Shown here: in pieces, positions 22,430 to 34,683 of the stretch
Position numbering within the stretch: position 1 is the stretch's first letter
Layout of the letters: each line of letters starts with the position of its first letter
DNA from: Trichuris trichiura
Taxonomy: Eukaryota > Nematoda > Enoplea > Trichinellida > Trichuridae
NCBI GenBank assembly: GCA_037903355.1
Contig: JBAJFE010000014.1
Span: forward strand, 7,378,001 to 7,442,000
Reading direction: 5' to 3'
Length of the DNA stretch: 64,000 nucleotides
Translations under genes and position numbers: made by a program
The notes under the pieces: model-generated
Seen by the model: the letters and a program-made list of their open reading frames with translations, nothing else
What the model was told of the DNA's origin: nothing
Database searches by the model: none

Positions 22430-22985
22430 AAATTCACAGACAACAAATTTACATAGGTTTCAGGACGCACCAGTCCCGTCGTCGGAGCAAGACAGAGGTG
22501 TTTACTCCGTTAAGCATGTTTATAGGCCTTTTTTAAGGGTGAGACTAGTTCGTTATGGTGCAGCAATAGTATCTGCCCATAAGTGCACACTATACTTCAT
22601 CAACCTCCGTGCCCCTGTCGCAACTGATATTTGCATGATTGCGAGTGAAGGTCTCTTTGATGCACCCTAAATAGAAATGGCTCTCCCGAGTCGTAATCAT
22701 CGGCATGAGATCGAGTGAACACTTAGACGCGTGTTCAACGACCGCTGAGGCTTTCTTTGTAATTTCCATGACTTCAGCGGGCAGATTTTGCGGATGGCTT
22801 GGATGTATTGTCTCAGACCCCTTAGCCTCTCCTCTGCATGCCTCTACCTGTTGAGCAGTTTCATATGGCTTTCGAACCTGTTAAATAAAGTGTTCCCGTT
22901 CCCTTACGTAGGAAACTATGCAAGCACATCTGATTTGATAAATGAAGCCAGGCCTCCTGTCCATGGGAGCCGAAATCTTTTCACT
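22430..22985 (-). pseudogene. PLE relic: GIY-YIG region with an inverted terminal piece
   Basis: The minus strand near 22960-22800 reads GNGNTLFNRFESHMKLLNR, matching the segment after the GIY-YIG motif of other copies, with stops upstream. At 22450-22495 a minus-strand hammerhead-like core has decayed to CCGACGA. Nothing here is intact. Confidence 0.55.
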
Positions 22986-23164
22986 CCGTAGAATCCAGCG
23001 AAGGCTACAGGAACTTTAAAGCACGCGTGAAATTAATGGACTGACCTAAGCGTCTGATCTGTTTACTTACTCCATTGCAATTAGGAAGAAGCAGAACGGT
23101 ATGCGGCTGTATGTAACTTGCAGGAACAGGTGGCGGTGGTCCGCACAACTTGTGAATTATATTA

Positions 23165-23712
23165 CACTAAAACCTTGATTATTCAGACTAATTGTTGAAC
23201 GGGGGTAGTCCGGATGATCGAAAGTGTGTTTACTTTACCACTTTTCATCCAGTCTGTACGAATTTCATGCCTCATTCCTTCAAGACAAAACTGTGTAAAC
23301 GTCGTAGGAAGACTTCCTGAGAGGTGGAAACACATTAAAAAGTCAAGCATTCATGAAAATAGTAGTAATCAGCGTCTGTTTGAAAACTATTCTGCGCTTC
23401 GTAGCTGCAAGATCATGGATACTGTTTAATCACAGAAAGCCCTGCGGATCACACTCGTCTTGCATTTCGAACCATCTCAGTGCCTCTTCCAGATAACGAA
23501 AGGCCTCATTCTTTAAAGGTACTCATTTTTTGGGTGTACTTTGTTTCGATAATAAGATCTAGACTTGCAAAGAACGACAACAGCCAGAAAGCAGCGTTTT
23601 AAAAAGAGAAAGGTTCCCTTCACAGCATGACGGCTTACAGCTTGAACGCCATTTATTCATTCTTTAAGTCTATTGTTCTCTTCGACGAGTCCGGATAATC
23701 GAGGTTTTATTG
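23165..23712. mobile_element. pogo/Tigger-like MITE
   Basis: The left end CACTAAAACCTTGATTATTC and inverted right end CAATAAAACCTCGATTATCC follow the pogo-type terminus pattern. Both ends are flanked by TA, as expected. The 548-bp interior encodes no recognisable transposase. Confidence 0.65.
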
Positions 23713-23881
23713 TAGATTTAATGAAAGCTTTAGGATACTTATTGTTAATTAACGTGCCCCACGTGTGCTTTAATTTAGAGTGTGAAATGGTTGGGTCACA
23801 GATCGCGAGGGCCTGATCAACCATACCGGTAATAATGCTACTTTTTACGGAAATGAGATGATGGGAGGGGAAATTTCGATA

Positions 23882-24596
23882 CAGTGGAAGCTCCCTAATC
23901 AGAACGCGTCAGGGCGGAGGGTAGTCCGGATTACGAAATAATCCAGTTTATGGAAGATGCTTACAGTAGATGACAGAAAACAAAGTAATGCAATTTTAGA
24001 TGTACGTTCTTGGCGTTCATAGCGCGATGTCAGTCCCTGCAAGCGGGCGTTAGCCAACGAGGGCGGCTAAGTCGCTCTGATCAAGGAACACAACTGACCA
24101 GCGCAAACCAATTTCTTATATAGTGTAGACGCTGCATCGAGAAGCGACATGGGAAGTAGTTCACATGAACCTATTTTCCCATATTCGCAGTTGCCGGCCG
24201 GCTCTGTTGGCTCGAAAAAAATTGAGTTAGCGCCCGATCATTACGTTATATGCGAACAGATTGTAGTTTTATACGACTGAAAAACACCAGGTCTTTGATC
24301 CACATTTCTGCTTATTTGGGGAAACCCAGGTCTCAAGGTGCCGTGCTGCTGTTAACTTATTGGTCTTCGGTATTGGCTTGGCAGAGACGCGGCTAGTCTG
24401 CGCCTGTGCTAACGTATACTAAAAGGGCCGTTGGCTGGTTGTTTGCTGCCTTTATAGCCGTTGCCACCAAGTGACTGACCGTTTCGCACAGGTAGCCCAA
24501 TCATTTTTAATGTATACGGTCGTTCTATTGTTCTCTTCCACGAGTCCAAATTAGAGAAGAATCCGGTTTATGGAGGTTCAGGTTAAGGTTTCACTG
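23882..24596. mobile_element. Second pogo/Tigger-like MITE
   Basis: Begins CAGTGGAAGCTCCCTAATC after TA and ends, inverted, CAGTGAAACCTTAACCTGAA before TA. It shares sub-terminal words with 23165-23712 (gttctcttc...acgagtcc). No coding region was found. Confidence 0.55.
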
Positions 24597-24769
24597 TACC
24601 TGTCAGAATATGTGGGTTTTCGCAACACAGCAGTTTTAAGGCTGCATTTCTCCTTAATGATTAAGACATCTAAGGCTGCTAGTCTGTTGTCAGACTGTTT
24701 CTCCATTAAACACAGGGTGTTTTGTAATGAGGTGATGGGTCTTCATTTTTGTATTTGATCCTTCCACGG

Positions 24770-25110
24770 CTTCTTCCCGTTTTTCTGTATCTGTTATCTG
24801 TAAAAAACTAGCACAATCACCCTACCAATAATAGAGGAGCACATTGTTAGGAAGTTGGCAGAAAATGAATGTTCGTAGCTTTCAGGACGCCCTAGTCCTG
24901 TCGTCAGCGTAAGATAGAGAGGAAGAGTCTGCACCGTTAAGCGTATATATAGATCTCCTAGGGAAACAGTGGGTGAGATTAAGTCAGTGTGGTGCGGTAA
25001 CGGTATTTACTCTTGAATGCACTCCACATCGCACTAATGTCTGTACCTTGTACCTTGATGTTTTCGTTACTGCAAATAAAGAAGGCCTCTTTGATGCGAC
25101 GTAAATAGAA
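24770..25110 (-). repeat. PLE terminal repeat and tail fragment
   Basis: Minus-strand class A core at about 24872-24902 (CTGACGA, AGGAC...GTCCT, GAAA), with the ttcttcccgtttttctgtat and accaataatagaggagcaca words. Then gggagatct-type sequence leads into a relic of the PLE tail near 25060-25110 (arcs reading FYLRRIKEA on the minus strand). Confidence 0.55.
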
Positions 25111-25127
25111 AACCTTAGAAATTCTTG

Positions 25128-25430
25128 AAAACTGGGTGTTTTGTAACGGGTTGAATTTTCATGGCTGTAAGGTCTTCTACGGCTTTTCCCGTTTTTCGTT
25201 GTGCTGTTATCTGTAATTAAACTAAAACAACCACCTCACTGACGACGGAACTAGAGCGTTCCGAAAGCTTTGAACATTAAAAGTTGAGTGCGTTGATATC
25301 TGTACCTTTTCTTAATAACGGCTCATCCATCCGTTGGTAGAGCAGTTGTTTTAGTTTAATTACAGATCACAGCACAACGAAAAACGGGAAAAGCCGTAGA
25401 AGACCTTACAACCTTAGAAATTAAAACTAA
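25128..25430. repeat. Asymmetric inverted pair of class A PLE terminal repeats
   Basis: The left partial copy (25159-25231) is the reverse complement of 25340-25415. The right copy is complete, with a hammerhead-like core at 25239-25266 (+). They join abruptly at actaaaacaa|ccacctcact. Confidence 0.7.
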
Positions 25431-25433
25431 AAA

Positions 25434-26230
25434 TATTAAAACTAAAACCTAACGACATAATGGTCACTTACGATGTAGAAGATCTGTTTACTAGCATCCC
25501 CGTAAGTCCCATTTAAAATCACACATAATCTGCTCAAATCTGACACGACCACCCGTTCCCGGACCAAATTAACACCTTTCCATAAAAGAAAATTAGCAGC
25601 CTTTTGCATGCGACAGGGTAACTGTTTCAGATTTTCAGAACGGGAAGCACTTTACTCGACACGTTCAGCAGCCATATGAAAGTGCTCAATCGGTACAGGC
25701 ATGCGGAGGAGTGGCTACCGGAGTCAGAGACAATACATCCAGGCTCACCGCAAAAGCTGCCCGTGAGAAGATCATAAAATTTACAAAGAAAGTCTCTGCG
25801 GTCGTTGAACACGCATCCCAGTGCTCACTTGACCTGATACTGGCAATCGTAGCTCGAGAGAGCAGTTTTTATCTACGGCGCATCAAACAGGCCATTATTC
25901 GCAATAATGAAAATGTCAATCGCGACAAGGGCGCAGCGGTTAGTGAGGCCTGGAGTGCACTGATGAGTAAATATCATTGCTGCACCATACTAACCTAATC
26001 TCACCCACTGTCCCCCTTAGAGGACTATATGTATGCTTAACGTAGTAAACACCCCCTCCCTATCTTACACTGACGACGGGACTACAGCATTCCGGAAAAT
26101 ACCTACGTTTGTTCTCTCTCAATTTCCCAACAATTTGTTCATCCATTCATTGGTAGGGCGGTTGTGCTGGTTTTTTGCTGATGGCAGATACAGAAAAACG
26201 GAGAGAAATTATTTCTCCATTACTTCAATT
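25434..26230 (+). pseudogene. PLE with internal deletion: RT start joined to endonuclease tail
   Basis: At 25458-25500 the plus strand reads MVTYDVEDLFTSIPV, the PLE reverse transcriptase A-motif region. After about 120 bp it passes directly to RNTLLDTFSSHMK-like sequence and the tail (25711-25998: VVEHASQCSL ... FYLRRIKQAII ... NRDKGAAVSEAW). The RT palm YVDD and most of GIY-YIG are missing. A class A core follows at about 26067, with the terminal word gttcatccattcattggtag. Confidence 0.7.
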
Positions 26231-26329
26231 TTACCCAAGAAAAGATTCTGTTGCGTCTAGGCTTTAACTGCTGCAAGCACACTGAGACATTTTGATAACC
26301 GTTCATTGAGTATCACGTAGAGTATAGAC

Positions 26330-27289
26330 CAGTGATTCCCAACGGGGCCCCAGCGACCCGTTGCGACGCTGGAAAACTTGAAGGGGGCCCTGGGAAAGAT
26401 TGGAGATTTAGGGAATCCCTGAGCTTAGGTGGGCCTCAGGGGGTCCCTGGTAGTCGGTGCCGCAGGACGAGAGCGATTCGGCCGTTCAGGATAGTTAGGC
26501 AAGGCGACCTGAAATTACTCCTGACGACTATCGAGCCGGACGTGGATAAATTAGTAGCACTGCACCACATCCAGTCGTCGCACTGAGGTAAGATCAAGCG
26601 ACTGTCGTCTTGCTCCGAGAAAATATTGAATTTAGATTCAGTTTTGCGCGGCCCTGAGAACAGCAGCGCAGCCTGACTCACAATTTGCGCTACCATTGCT
26701 AACAGCCCAAAAAATTGAGGAAGAAGAAACCCAGTGTGGCGCTTGTACTCTGAAGGCTCCCTGATTTGCAATTAGCCGGCTTAAGTCCAGCAATACGAAA
26801 AGAACGCCTTCAGTGCCAACTAAAGAATTAAAGGCGTTAACGGTTTCTAATATCGTTAAAGAGCTTTTGCCGTATATGGCAGCCGGCTTCCTTACTAACC
26901 ATTTCGCTCTAGTGTAGAAAAGAAATTCAGCGTTGACTTCGCATCGCCAGGTTTTCCAGCCATTGATCGCACACTCAACTTTCACAGCGCAAACCATGGA
27001 GGATCCTGCGTGCGGCTGACAAGATCCGCAGGTTAACAAGGTTTTTAATGACGGCCCGGCTTAACTGTTTTTTCTTTGGCATTCACGGTAGGCAGCGAAG
27101 TCAATTCTACATTCTGCAGGCTGTTTCAGGTGTTGAACTGTTTGTACAAATTCACAACAACGTAACCACAGTAGGCGCACCTGAGGATAACAGAGGCAGG
27201 AGAATTACGTTGGGGAGAATGACGGGGGGCCCCGGCAAGTTGAAGGTCGCGAAAGGGGGCCCTGGCTCCAAAAAGGTTGGGAAACACTG
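26330..27289 (+). mobile_element. hAT transposon 4, degraded
   Basis: The left end CAGTGATTCCCAACGGGG and inverted right end CAGTGTTTCCCAACCTTTTT are classic hAT termini. Flanking octamers gtatagac and aactagag are only partly alike. GGGCCC-rich subterminal sequence surrounds a small transposase remnant. It is inserted next to a BEL/Pao relic. Confidence 0.75.
26470..26586 (+). pseudogene. hAT transposase C-terminal remnant
   Basis: The plus strand reads RQGDLKLLLTTIEPDVDKLV then ALHHIQSSH and a stop, matching the end of ZBED5-type hAT transposases (RGDLRLLLT..EP....LV.LH). A possible middle fragment (FYTRAKWLVRK, like HTEVRWLSRG) lies on the minus strand at about 26900, so the element is internally rearranged. 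Confidence 0.65.
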
Positions 27290-27294
27290 AACTA

Positions 27295-27893
27295 GAGGAA
27301 GGTGATGTCGTACTAATTGTCTACTTTAACAATGCCCGTGGCACGTGGCCCATGGGAAAGATTGTAGAAACGTACCCTGTCCCAGATCGGATAGTCCGTG
27401 TCGTAGACATCAAATGCACGCGAGGATCAGACGGCCGACCTCTCGATTGATCAAGCTAACTTCACCAGTTTCGAGCACCACTAAAATCGCCGGGGAGGAT
27501 GTCGTTGCTTGATCAAAACCACCAGGATACTTTCTGCATTCCTTTATCGCGCAACCACCGACAATTCTCGTGTTATCATTATTTGCATATAGCCAGGGCG
27601 CCTGTACCCGCACTTGCCTGATAACGTTTGCACGCGCACGCCCTTCCGACATTTTGAAACCGGTTTTGCCTGATAAGAAGTGTTTAACGTCTGCAAGACC
27701 GTCCAGACGCCTGCATCAGTCTCCTCCGTTTACGCTACGCGTCCGGTCGTTCCGTATTCAGTTGTGCTCTGCCACTCCGTTTTCATCACCCGTTCCGTTA
27801 CCAACGTTCCATTCTACATTTGCGTTTTGCTTTGTATATTTCCCGTTCATTACCATTAAACGACATCGTTGCTGAAACTTCGAGCCTTCTAAT
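27295..27893 (+). pseudogene. BEL/Pao retrotransposon 3' end relic with possible LTR
   Basis: At 27298-27440 the plus strand reads EEGDVVLIVYFNNARGTWPM then GKIVETYPVPDRIVRVVDIK, matching the C-terminal (DUF5641-like) region of BEL/Pao polyproteins. Another frame continues LTSPVSSTTKIAGEDVVA, like the end of that ORF. Downstream, about 27610-27893 could be a 3' LTR (attaaacgacatcgttgct looks like its polyadenylation region), but no 5' partner is in the window. Confidence 0.55.
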
Positions 27894-27894
27894 C

Positions 27895-29090
27895 CATCAA
27901 CGATAACTTCTTTGCCACTGTTAAATCGGGCAGGGAAGAAACTGTCCTAGTACTCTTGAACAACCTTTTTCCGAATCAGCTAATGTTAACCATTGAAAAG
28001 GAAAATAACGTTAAACTTTCCTTTTTAAATGTCTTAGTCATAAAACAAACGAATAAATTAAAAACAACTGTTTATAGAAAATACCCACTCGGATCGGCAT
28101 TTGCACTTTTCTTCGCATCACCCCATATCGGTTAAAAGAAGGATAGTGAAGGGAATGGTTGACCGGGCCCTAACAGTATGTGATCCGAAATATTTAAACT
28201 TTGAACTAAACCACATCTTAATCGCATTACGCAATAATGGGTACCCCACTAAATTCGTCACTTCCATTATTAAACAATGGAAATTAAGTAAATCACTACC
28301 ACAGACCCCACCAAATAATCAACAACACTCGGTTATTGTGCTTCCCAACTATAGTGGTTTAAGAGACAAAATTAGGAGGTTAGGGCATTCCTTAAATTTC
28401 AACGTTCGGTTTAAAAGTTCCTCTAATCTTCGTTCGATTGTGAGAAGTGACATGATCAAGGTTCCCTTTGGCAGCAGACCAGGTGTCATTTATGAAACAA
28501 AATGCGGTTGCAACGCCTCTTGCATAGGAGAAACGGGCAATACTTTATTTCATTCATTTGACCAACACATGAAGAATGCGTTGACGTACAGGAACGCTGA
28601 ACGGTGACTCACTGGGGAACCGGCAACCGGCCCTGTGCGCCCACCGACAACAGACCCGAAAGGCCACGGAGAAGGGGATCAAAGCCTCCGTAACCGTGGA
28701 GCACGTCTCTCAGTGCGCACTCAACCTGCGGCTGAAGATAATCTGCCACGAGGACGTTTTTCACCTAAGGCGTATAAAGGAAGAGCTTTACTTCGAAAGC
28801 AATTCCATCGTCAATCGCGACAATGGGGTAGCGGTTAGCGAGGTAAGGAGTGCGCCCCATCCAGCTAATTCGCACCCGTTGTTCCACTGTGCCTATTTAA
28901 CCACCTTACCGAATAAACGCCTCTTCTCTTACACCGTTGACGACGGTGCAAAAGCAGTACCGAAACGTACGGTATTAAATCGTTGTCTAACAATTTGCTC
29001 ATCCTTTCGGTGGTAGGGAATTTTGAAGTGTGCTTACAGATGCATCAGACAGGCCAAATCCGTGAATCGAAGATCAAGCTGAATACAAAA
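27895..29090 (+). pseudogene. Penelope-like element, 5'-truncated (RT palm to terminal repeat)
   Basis: Begins inside the RT: INDNFFATVKSGRE takes the place of the YVDDIFA palm motif, so the catalytic aspartates are altered. LSFLNVLVIKQTN and the RT thumb follow in the 28101-28607 frame, with a zinc-like KCGCNASCIGETGNTLFHSF GIY-YIG start. A frameshift near 28607 moves the C-terminal tail to 28696-28880 (VSQCALNLRLKI ... HLRRIKEELYFE). The 3' terminal repeat with a weak core (TTGACGA) is at about 28935-29080. It is dead, but it is one of the fuller copies in the window. Confidence 0.8.
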
Positions 29091-29325
29091 TCATATTGGA
29101 ATGCGAATTACATTCCGAATGCATTTATCAGCTGTATGCGAACTATACAGTTTTAGCATAAGTCATTATGACTTCACAGTTGGACTTAACGATAGTATGA
29201 CGTATACTACCATTTAAGTTGGGGAAATTAGAAACCAGGAGTAACAGGCAAGTGATAACTGATCATAGTAACAATAGGCATTAACATTCAATACAAGCTG
29301 AGAAGCCAAAGGAACAGAACAAAGG
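29091..29325. other. No gene recognised
   Basis: AT-rich spacer between the PLE end and the palindrome that follows. Confidence 0.4.
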
Positions 29326-29328
29326 CAT

Positions 29329-29705
29329 TGGATCTTTGATGTTCGGCTCCCACCGGAAGTTGAAGCGGCAACTTCAAGGACGTCAAGTGCAACTAAGACA
29401 ACAATGCCGGCCATCTTGTCCTGCCCTAGCCTAAGCCTAAGCCTAAACATAAAGAAATTTCTCGGCTAAGTGCAAATAAGACTACAATGCCGGCTAGGTG
29501 TTAGGCTCCCACCAGGTCAAGTGCAACTAAGACAACAATGTCGGCCGGCGTCGCGCATTGCACTTGGCCGAGGAATTCCGTTATGTTTATGCTTAGGCTA
29601 GGGCAGGACAAGATGGCCGGCATTGTTGCCTTAGTTGCATTTGACGCCCTTGAATTTGCCGCCTCAACTTCCGGTGGGAGCCCAACATCAAAGACCCAAA
29701 GCATT
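29329..29705. repeat. Palindrome, family D terminal repeats
   Basis: Arms at about 29329-29490 and 29540-29703 are reverse complements. Key words are ctcccaccggaagttgaagc, aagacaacaatgccggccat and cctagcctaagcctaa. The same family, in single or broken form, is at 58500-58760, 59750-59800, 62815-63010 and 63968-63990. Its position beside PLE RT fragments suggests it is the terminal repeat of another PLE subfamily. Confidence 0.65.
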
Positions 29706-29930
29706 TTCTAAAATCGCATGATGGAATCATAGTAAAAAGTAAATCTACATCTATTGCCCCGTTAAGAAGCACTCCGTCTTCAAAATCTACATAGTAAAAA
29801 AATATTGCCAGATACCGCTATAGTCAACGGTGATTCGTCAATTTCAGCTGAAAATAACGTCATCGTTTTCTTAAGATAAACTGCGTTGAGTCAAACCAGC
29901 AGATAAGGAGGGCCTACTCTATTGCATATT

Positions 29931-30215
29931 CCTTTGTGAAGATCATCTGACTGACTAGGGGGGACAGAAGCCCGACGGCTGAACACAGAGCTGACGGCTG
30001 ACGTCTCTGCCAAAGTTGGTCGGATGGAGCGGCTTGCAACCATGATGGCCGACCTGACGGGCGGCGAAAACCGCGCGGACGAACGGCCACGGTGAGGTCC
30101 GAAAGCTCAGCATTACACGATTGCACAATAAACGTTAATGAAAAAGGGGCTGAAAATTCCGCTACAAAAATATTAGAACAAAATTTCTAAACGCCCGTTA
30201 GAAGAAAAAAAGAAG
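29931..30215 (+). repeat. Family B (hammerhead) dispersed copy
   Basis: Aligns with the second half of the 901-1325 repeat: ctgactgactaggggggaca, gccaaagttggtcggatgga, ggtccgaaagctc, then the A/T-rich end. CTGATGA has decayed (gcggacgaacggcc), so the ribozyme core is lost here. Confidence 0.75.
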
Positions 30216-30490
30216 AAAACGATCAGCTACATGAACAATTAAAGGTTATATTACTTTGTGTTGTTTTCCGTATGACGTATGGTATTGCTTTCTCTTTGCT
30301 ATTTTATAATAATTCTCTCACTATATACTTGCCATTATTAGTCTTTAAGGATTGAAAAATAGTGGAACATTTCTAAGTTAATACTTACAGTCCTCGTAAA
30401 TGAATAGTTGTCGCGGTAATGAAATTATGTCTCTAAAATGAATTGACAGTGCTGAAACCGCCAGTTCTGCTGAAAACAAATTAAGAAACC

Positions 30491-30665
30491 TGTTGTGTAT
30501 TAAGGTAGCTGGTAGTGTCATTGACATGCTTCCGATATAAGCCTGCACACCGCTGTTACAGTAGTCCTAGTACGCGTCACGCAGTTATTGGGTTTTTCTC
30601 TTCGGGTTGTAGTAAACGTTGTATGCCACGAGTAACGGGTCCGCATGTACCCCTGAAACATGACA
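30491..30665 (+). repeat. 5' LTR of the Gypsy element
   Basis: TGTTGTGTATTAAGGTAGCT ... catgaca. It matches 34684-34857 with about a dozen substitutions and small indels, so the insertion is not very recent. Confidence 0.9.
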
Positions 30666-30666
30666 C

Positions 30667-30684
30667 TGGCGACGAAGTGATCGA
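30667..30684 (+). promoter_or_regulatory. tRNA primer-binding site
   Basis: TGGCGACGAAG starts one base after the LTR. TGGCGACG is complementary to a tRNA 3' end ...CGTCGCCA, as found in some animal serine tRNAs. The tRNA assignment is an inference. Confidence 0.6.
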
Positions 30685-30724
30685 GCTCTTTACGCTTTCG
30701 TTCACCTCCCGACGCTGTTTCACG

Positions 30725-33700
30725 ATGCCTACAGTCGGTTCCATCGAACCGTTCGATGTCACTCAACCCTCGTCGTGGGACGCCTACACTGAACGCTTGA
30801 AGTTCTTCTTTGAAGCGAATCAAATTCGAGAGAATGATATGAAGAGGGCCGCCTTCTTTTCTGCCTGTTGTCTTCCGACGCTATCTGTCGCGAAGTCTCT
30901 TGTCTCGCCGAAGTCACTTTCGGACGTCTCATATGACGATATCGTGGCACTGCTGAAAAGCCACTTCACCCCTAGGCCGTCGGTGATCTACCAACGTTTC
31001 CATTTTCAACGTCGCCTTCAACGCGATGGTGAGGGAGTTGCTGCTTATGCCGCTGACCTTCGTCGTTTGGCAGATGACTGTAGTTTCAGTTCTAATTTAA
31101 ATGAAAGACTGAGAGACCAGCTAGTCTGTGGCTTAAAGGACTTAGAGCTGCAGAAACGTTTCCTCGCACATGCAGATCCAGACCTCAACAGCGTCATACG
31201 TGAAGCTATCGCTGCCGAGTCTGCTTCCAGTCAAGCGAAAGACATTCGCTCGGCGCACGGAACACCTGCTGAGACTGCTGACACTCATCACGTACGCAGA
31301 GGCAGAAACCAACGCCCACCGAAGGCAGGCGAACAGGACTTCGCCACGCCGCCCAGTCGGAACGCCTGTGCTGGGTGCGGCGGCGACCATTTTAGGTCAC
31401 AGTGTCTCTTTAGAAACGCTAAATGCCGACGATGCGCTCGTACCGGTCATATCGAAAGAGTCTGCAGATCAAACAGTGCCGTGAGCCGCCCGCAGAGCTC
31501 GGCGCGCAAGAGCTGCGCTACGAAAAACTTGTCGGCAAATTCGCTGCAGCCCAAGTCTGGAGATTTCTCAGCTGACGCTTACCGAGAGAACGGCATACTG
31601 TTCCTCACAAGGGAAGGAGGTAAGAAGACGGTCACAACGGTCACTCTGAACGGAGCGCCGTGCCGCATGGAAGTTGACTCAGGATCCGATTTCACTATCA
31701 TTTCCATGGAGACCTACCGTTCGTTGTGGAAATCAAACGGACCTCCCCTGGAGCCCTGTCGTCAAAAAATAATCGACTTCCAGGGACATGTCGTTCCCCT
31801 CGCAAGAACTTGCGCTGTCGACGTGTCCTACGGCCGATTTAAGGGTCGCCTTCGACTATATGTCGCAAAGGGACGACGAATAAGTCTGTTGGGCAACAGT
31901 TGGTTCGATACTCTAGGCATCCGTCTTGTGGGTATCCACCATATAGACAGCGAACCGATCGATTGCTTAGTACAAGAGTTCTCCGATATTTTTGAAAATG
32001 ACATGAGCACATTCGGCTCATACACAGGACCACCAGTAACACTTCATCTGGATCCTACCGTGGTCCCCGTCCAGCTAAAAGCCCGAAGGGTCCCAATCGC
32101 GTTAGTCCCAAAGATCGACGCCGAAATCGATCGCCTCATTCGACACGGAATCTTGGAGCCGACCGACAACTCAGAATGGGCTACGCCAGTCGTTCCCATC
32201 ATCAAGCAGAATGGTGAAGTTCGCCTATGCGCAGACTACAAGTGCACTATTAACAAGGCCTTGCGACAGCACCCGTATCCCATTCCGCGCGTGGACCGAC
32301 TGCTCAACTTGCAAGCAGGTGGGAAAATTTACGCCAAGTTGGACCTCGCCAACGCATACCTTCAAATTCGCGTAGACCGTAAATCCGTTGAGGCACAGAC
32401 AATAGTCACGCATCGTGGCGCATTTCGGGTTAAGCGTCTGCAATACGGTGTATGTACTGCTCCAGGAATCTTTCAGTCGTGTATGGAAAGACTGCTACGA
32501 GACATCCCAGGAGTGACTCCGTACTTTGACGACATCTTAGTGAAAGCAGACTCAATCGCCACCTTAGTAGATCGTTTGCGTGAGATTTTCAGCCGCTTTC
32601 GCTCCTGTGGGCTTCGAGTCCGCAAGGATAAATGTTCCTTCGGAGTTCCAAGTGTTGAATTCCTCGGTTATCACTTAGATGAGTCAGGAATTCATCCTAC
32701 CGAGGACAAGAGCAAGGCAATACGCGAAGCTCCTGCACCAACAGACAAAAGGCAACTACAAGCTTTCCTTGGGCTCCTGAACTTCTACCACAATTTCCTG
32801 AAAGATAAAGCAACAGTTGCTGAACCATTGCACCAGCTGCTCCGGGCAAACACGAAGTGGAAGTGGACAGCAGAGCATGACGAGGCCTTCCAGAAAGTGA
32901 AACGGTTTCTGTCGGAGGGTAGCTTTCTCATAGGGTTTGACGCAACGCTCCCCATCATCCTCACTTGTGACGCCTCACAGTACGGTATAGGAGCAGTGTT
33001 GGCTCATCTCACAAGGGAAGGAAGAGAGGCACCGGTAGCCTTCCACTCCCGTACGATTAGCCCTACTGAACGGAACTACGCTCAAGTCGACCGCGAAGCG
33101 CTAGTCGTTGTCAGCGCCGTGAAAAAGTTTCATGATTACCTATACAGACACCGGTTCATCATCGTAACCGATCACAAGCCTCTGCTGGGATTGCTCACGC
33201 CGTCGAAAGTAACACCTCAGATGCTGTCACCGCGCCTGCTTCGCTGGATACAGCTTCTGAGAGCTTACGACTTCGAAATAGTCTATCAGCCAGGCAGCGC
33301 TATCAGCCACGCTGACGGGCTCAGCCGACTCCCAGCCTCCACTTCAGATTTCAGTATTCCGCCATTACCTGAAGTCAGCTTTTTGGAGGAGCTGCCCAGC
33401 CCGCCGCTACGTGCAGCAGACATTGCGTCAATGTCAATGAAAGATCCGGTTATCTCCCGCGTACTCAATTGGGCCTGGAAAGGTTGGCCGTCTAACCCCG
33501 TCGAAGAATGCTTTGCGCCGTTCGTCAGACGCCAACACGAAATCTCGTGTCACATGAGCTGTCTGCTTTGGGGCAACGGCGTCGTTATTCCAGAAGCCGG
33601 AAGAAACATCGTGTTGGACGAACTGCACCTTGGCCACCCAGGTATAGTACGCATGAAGGGCTTAACCAGATCGTACGTCTGGTGGCCTGGCATCGATAGG

Positions 33701-33856
33701 GAGATTGAGGAGCGTGTAAAACGGTGCCAGGCATGTCAAGAAACACGGCACGTCATGCCTAGGGCCCCTACGCATGCTTGGGAAGTGACAAGAGCACCTT
33801 GGTCACGCGTGCATCTAGACTTCGCGCCGGACCGTTCTATAGTCGACACTTCCTAA
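30725..33856 (+). pseudogene. Gypsy gag-pol polyprotein, truncated in the integrase by a frameshift
   Basis: Starts at ATG 30725 (MPTVGSIEPFDV), after the primer site; the frame is open further up but those codons are LTR. In order: Gag-like domain (about 1-200), two zinc knuckles (CAGCGGDHFRSQC and CRRCARTGHIERVC, about 214-250), aspartic protease DSGSD (about 317), reverse transcriptase with YFDDI (about 600), RNase H (DASQYG, about 755), chromodomain-free linker, and the integrase HHCC zinc domain (HLGHPG ... CQAC, about 968-1008). The frame ends 1,043 codons in, just after the first integrase catalytic aspartate (HLDFA). A duplicated GC dinucleotide near 33824 appears to have shifted the frame. 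Confidence 0.9.
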
Positions 33857-34299
33857 TTGTCGTCGATTCATATTCCAAATGGCTTGAAGTTTTGCCGGTT
33901 CCGTCACCATCGTCGACGGCGCTAATTTCCGGACTGCGTAAACTTTTCGCCACCCACGGATTGCCGGATACTGTCGTATCCGACAACGGACCAGTGTTCG
34001 CATCGTCTGAATTTCTTGAATGCCTTCGTCGGAACGGTATCCGCCATGCAAGAATCGCGCCGTATCACCCGTGCAGCAACGGCCAAGCGGAACGGATGGT
34101 GCAAACGTCAAAAGAGGCCCTTCGCCGCTTGACGTCTGGAGACTGGAACCAGCGTCTGGCGAGCTTCCTGCTCTCGCAACACATAACGCCTTCCGTCACG
34201 ACTGGCCGGTCCCCAGCTGAGCTACTAATGAATCGCCGCCTGAGGAGCCGCCTGGATCGTTATACCCTGACCTGTCCAGTGATCGCCAAGAGAAAATAG
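33826..34299 (+). pseudogene. Gypsy integrase core, continuation after frameshift
   Basis: A different frame resumes at GPFYSRHFLIVVDSYSKWLE. It carries the second catalytic Asp (VSDNGPVF, about 33976) and the Glu (NGQAERMVQ, about 34090). A second frameshift near 34258 and an in-frame TAG near 34447 interrupt the C-terminal domain (RKWVPATITES is visible in another frame). A third-frame tail reaches to about 34680 before the 3' LTR. Confidence 0.85.
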
Positions 34300-34683
34300 A
34301 AGATGACTCCGCGCCGGCGTGTGAAGAACGTGTTCTGGACGTTAACCAGCCTGTAGCGGTCAGGAATTTCGCCTCCGACCGAAAATGGGTACCAGCGACT
34401 ATCACAGAATCCACTGGACCAGTATCATATAAGGCCCGATTATCCGATGAGTAGATCGTGCATCGTCACATTGATCACATAATCACGGACGACACCCGCA
34501 ACCCGAGCGGGTCGGAAACAGGCGTGGCGCAACCACCAACGGCCGCTCTCGAGTCGGAAAAACAAAGCGATGCTGTACAACTAACGGCCGTCTCCCCAGA
34601 AGTACTGCCGTCGTCGCCGCGCCCTTAAGGAACTGCCGACCGCCGAGTTATCTCAGCGACTGCGTCGTCTAGGCGGGTGGTGG

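Noticed and set aside
30518..34414. Numerous minus-strand frames within the Gypsy element
   Set aside because: Antisense shadows of gag-pol; the plus frame carries all retroviral-type motifs.
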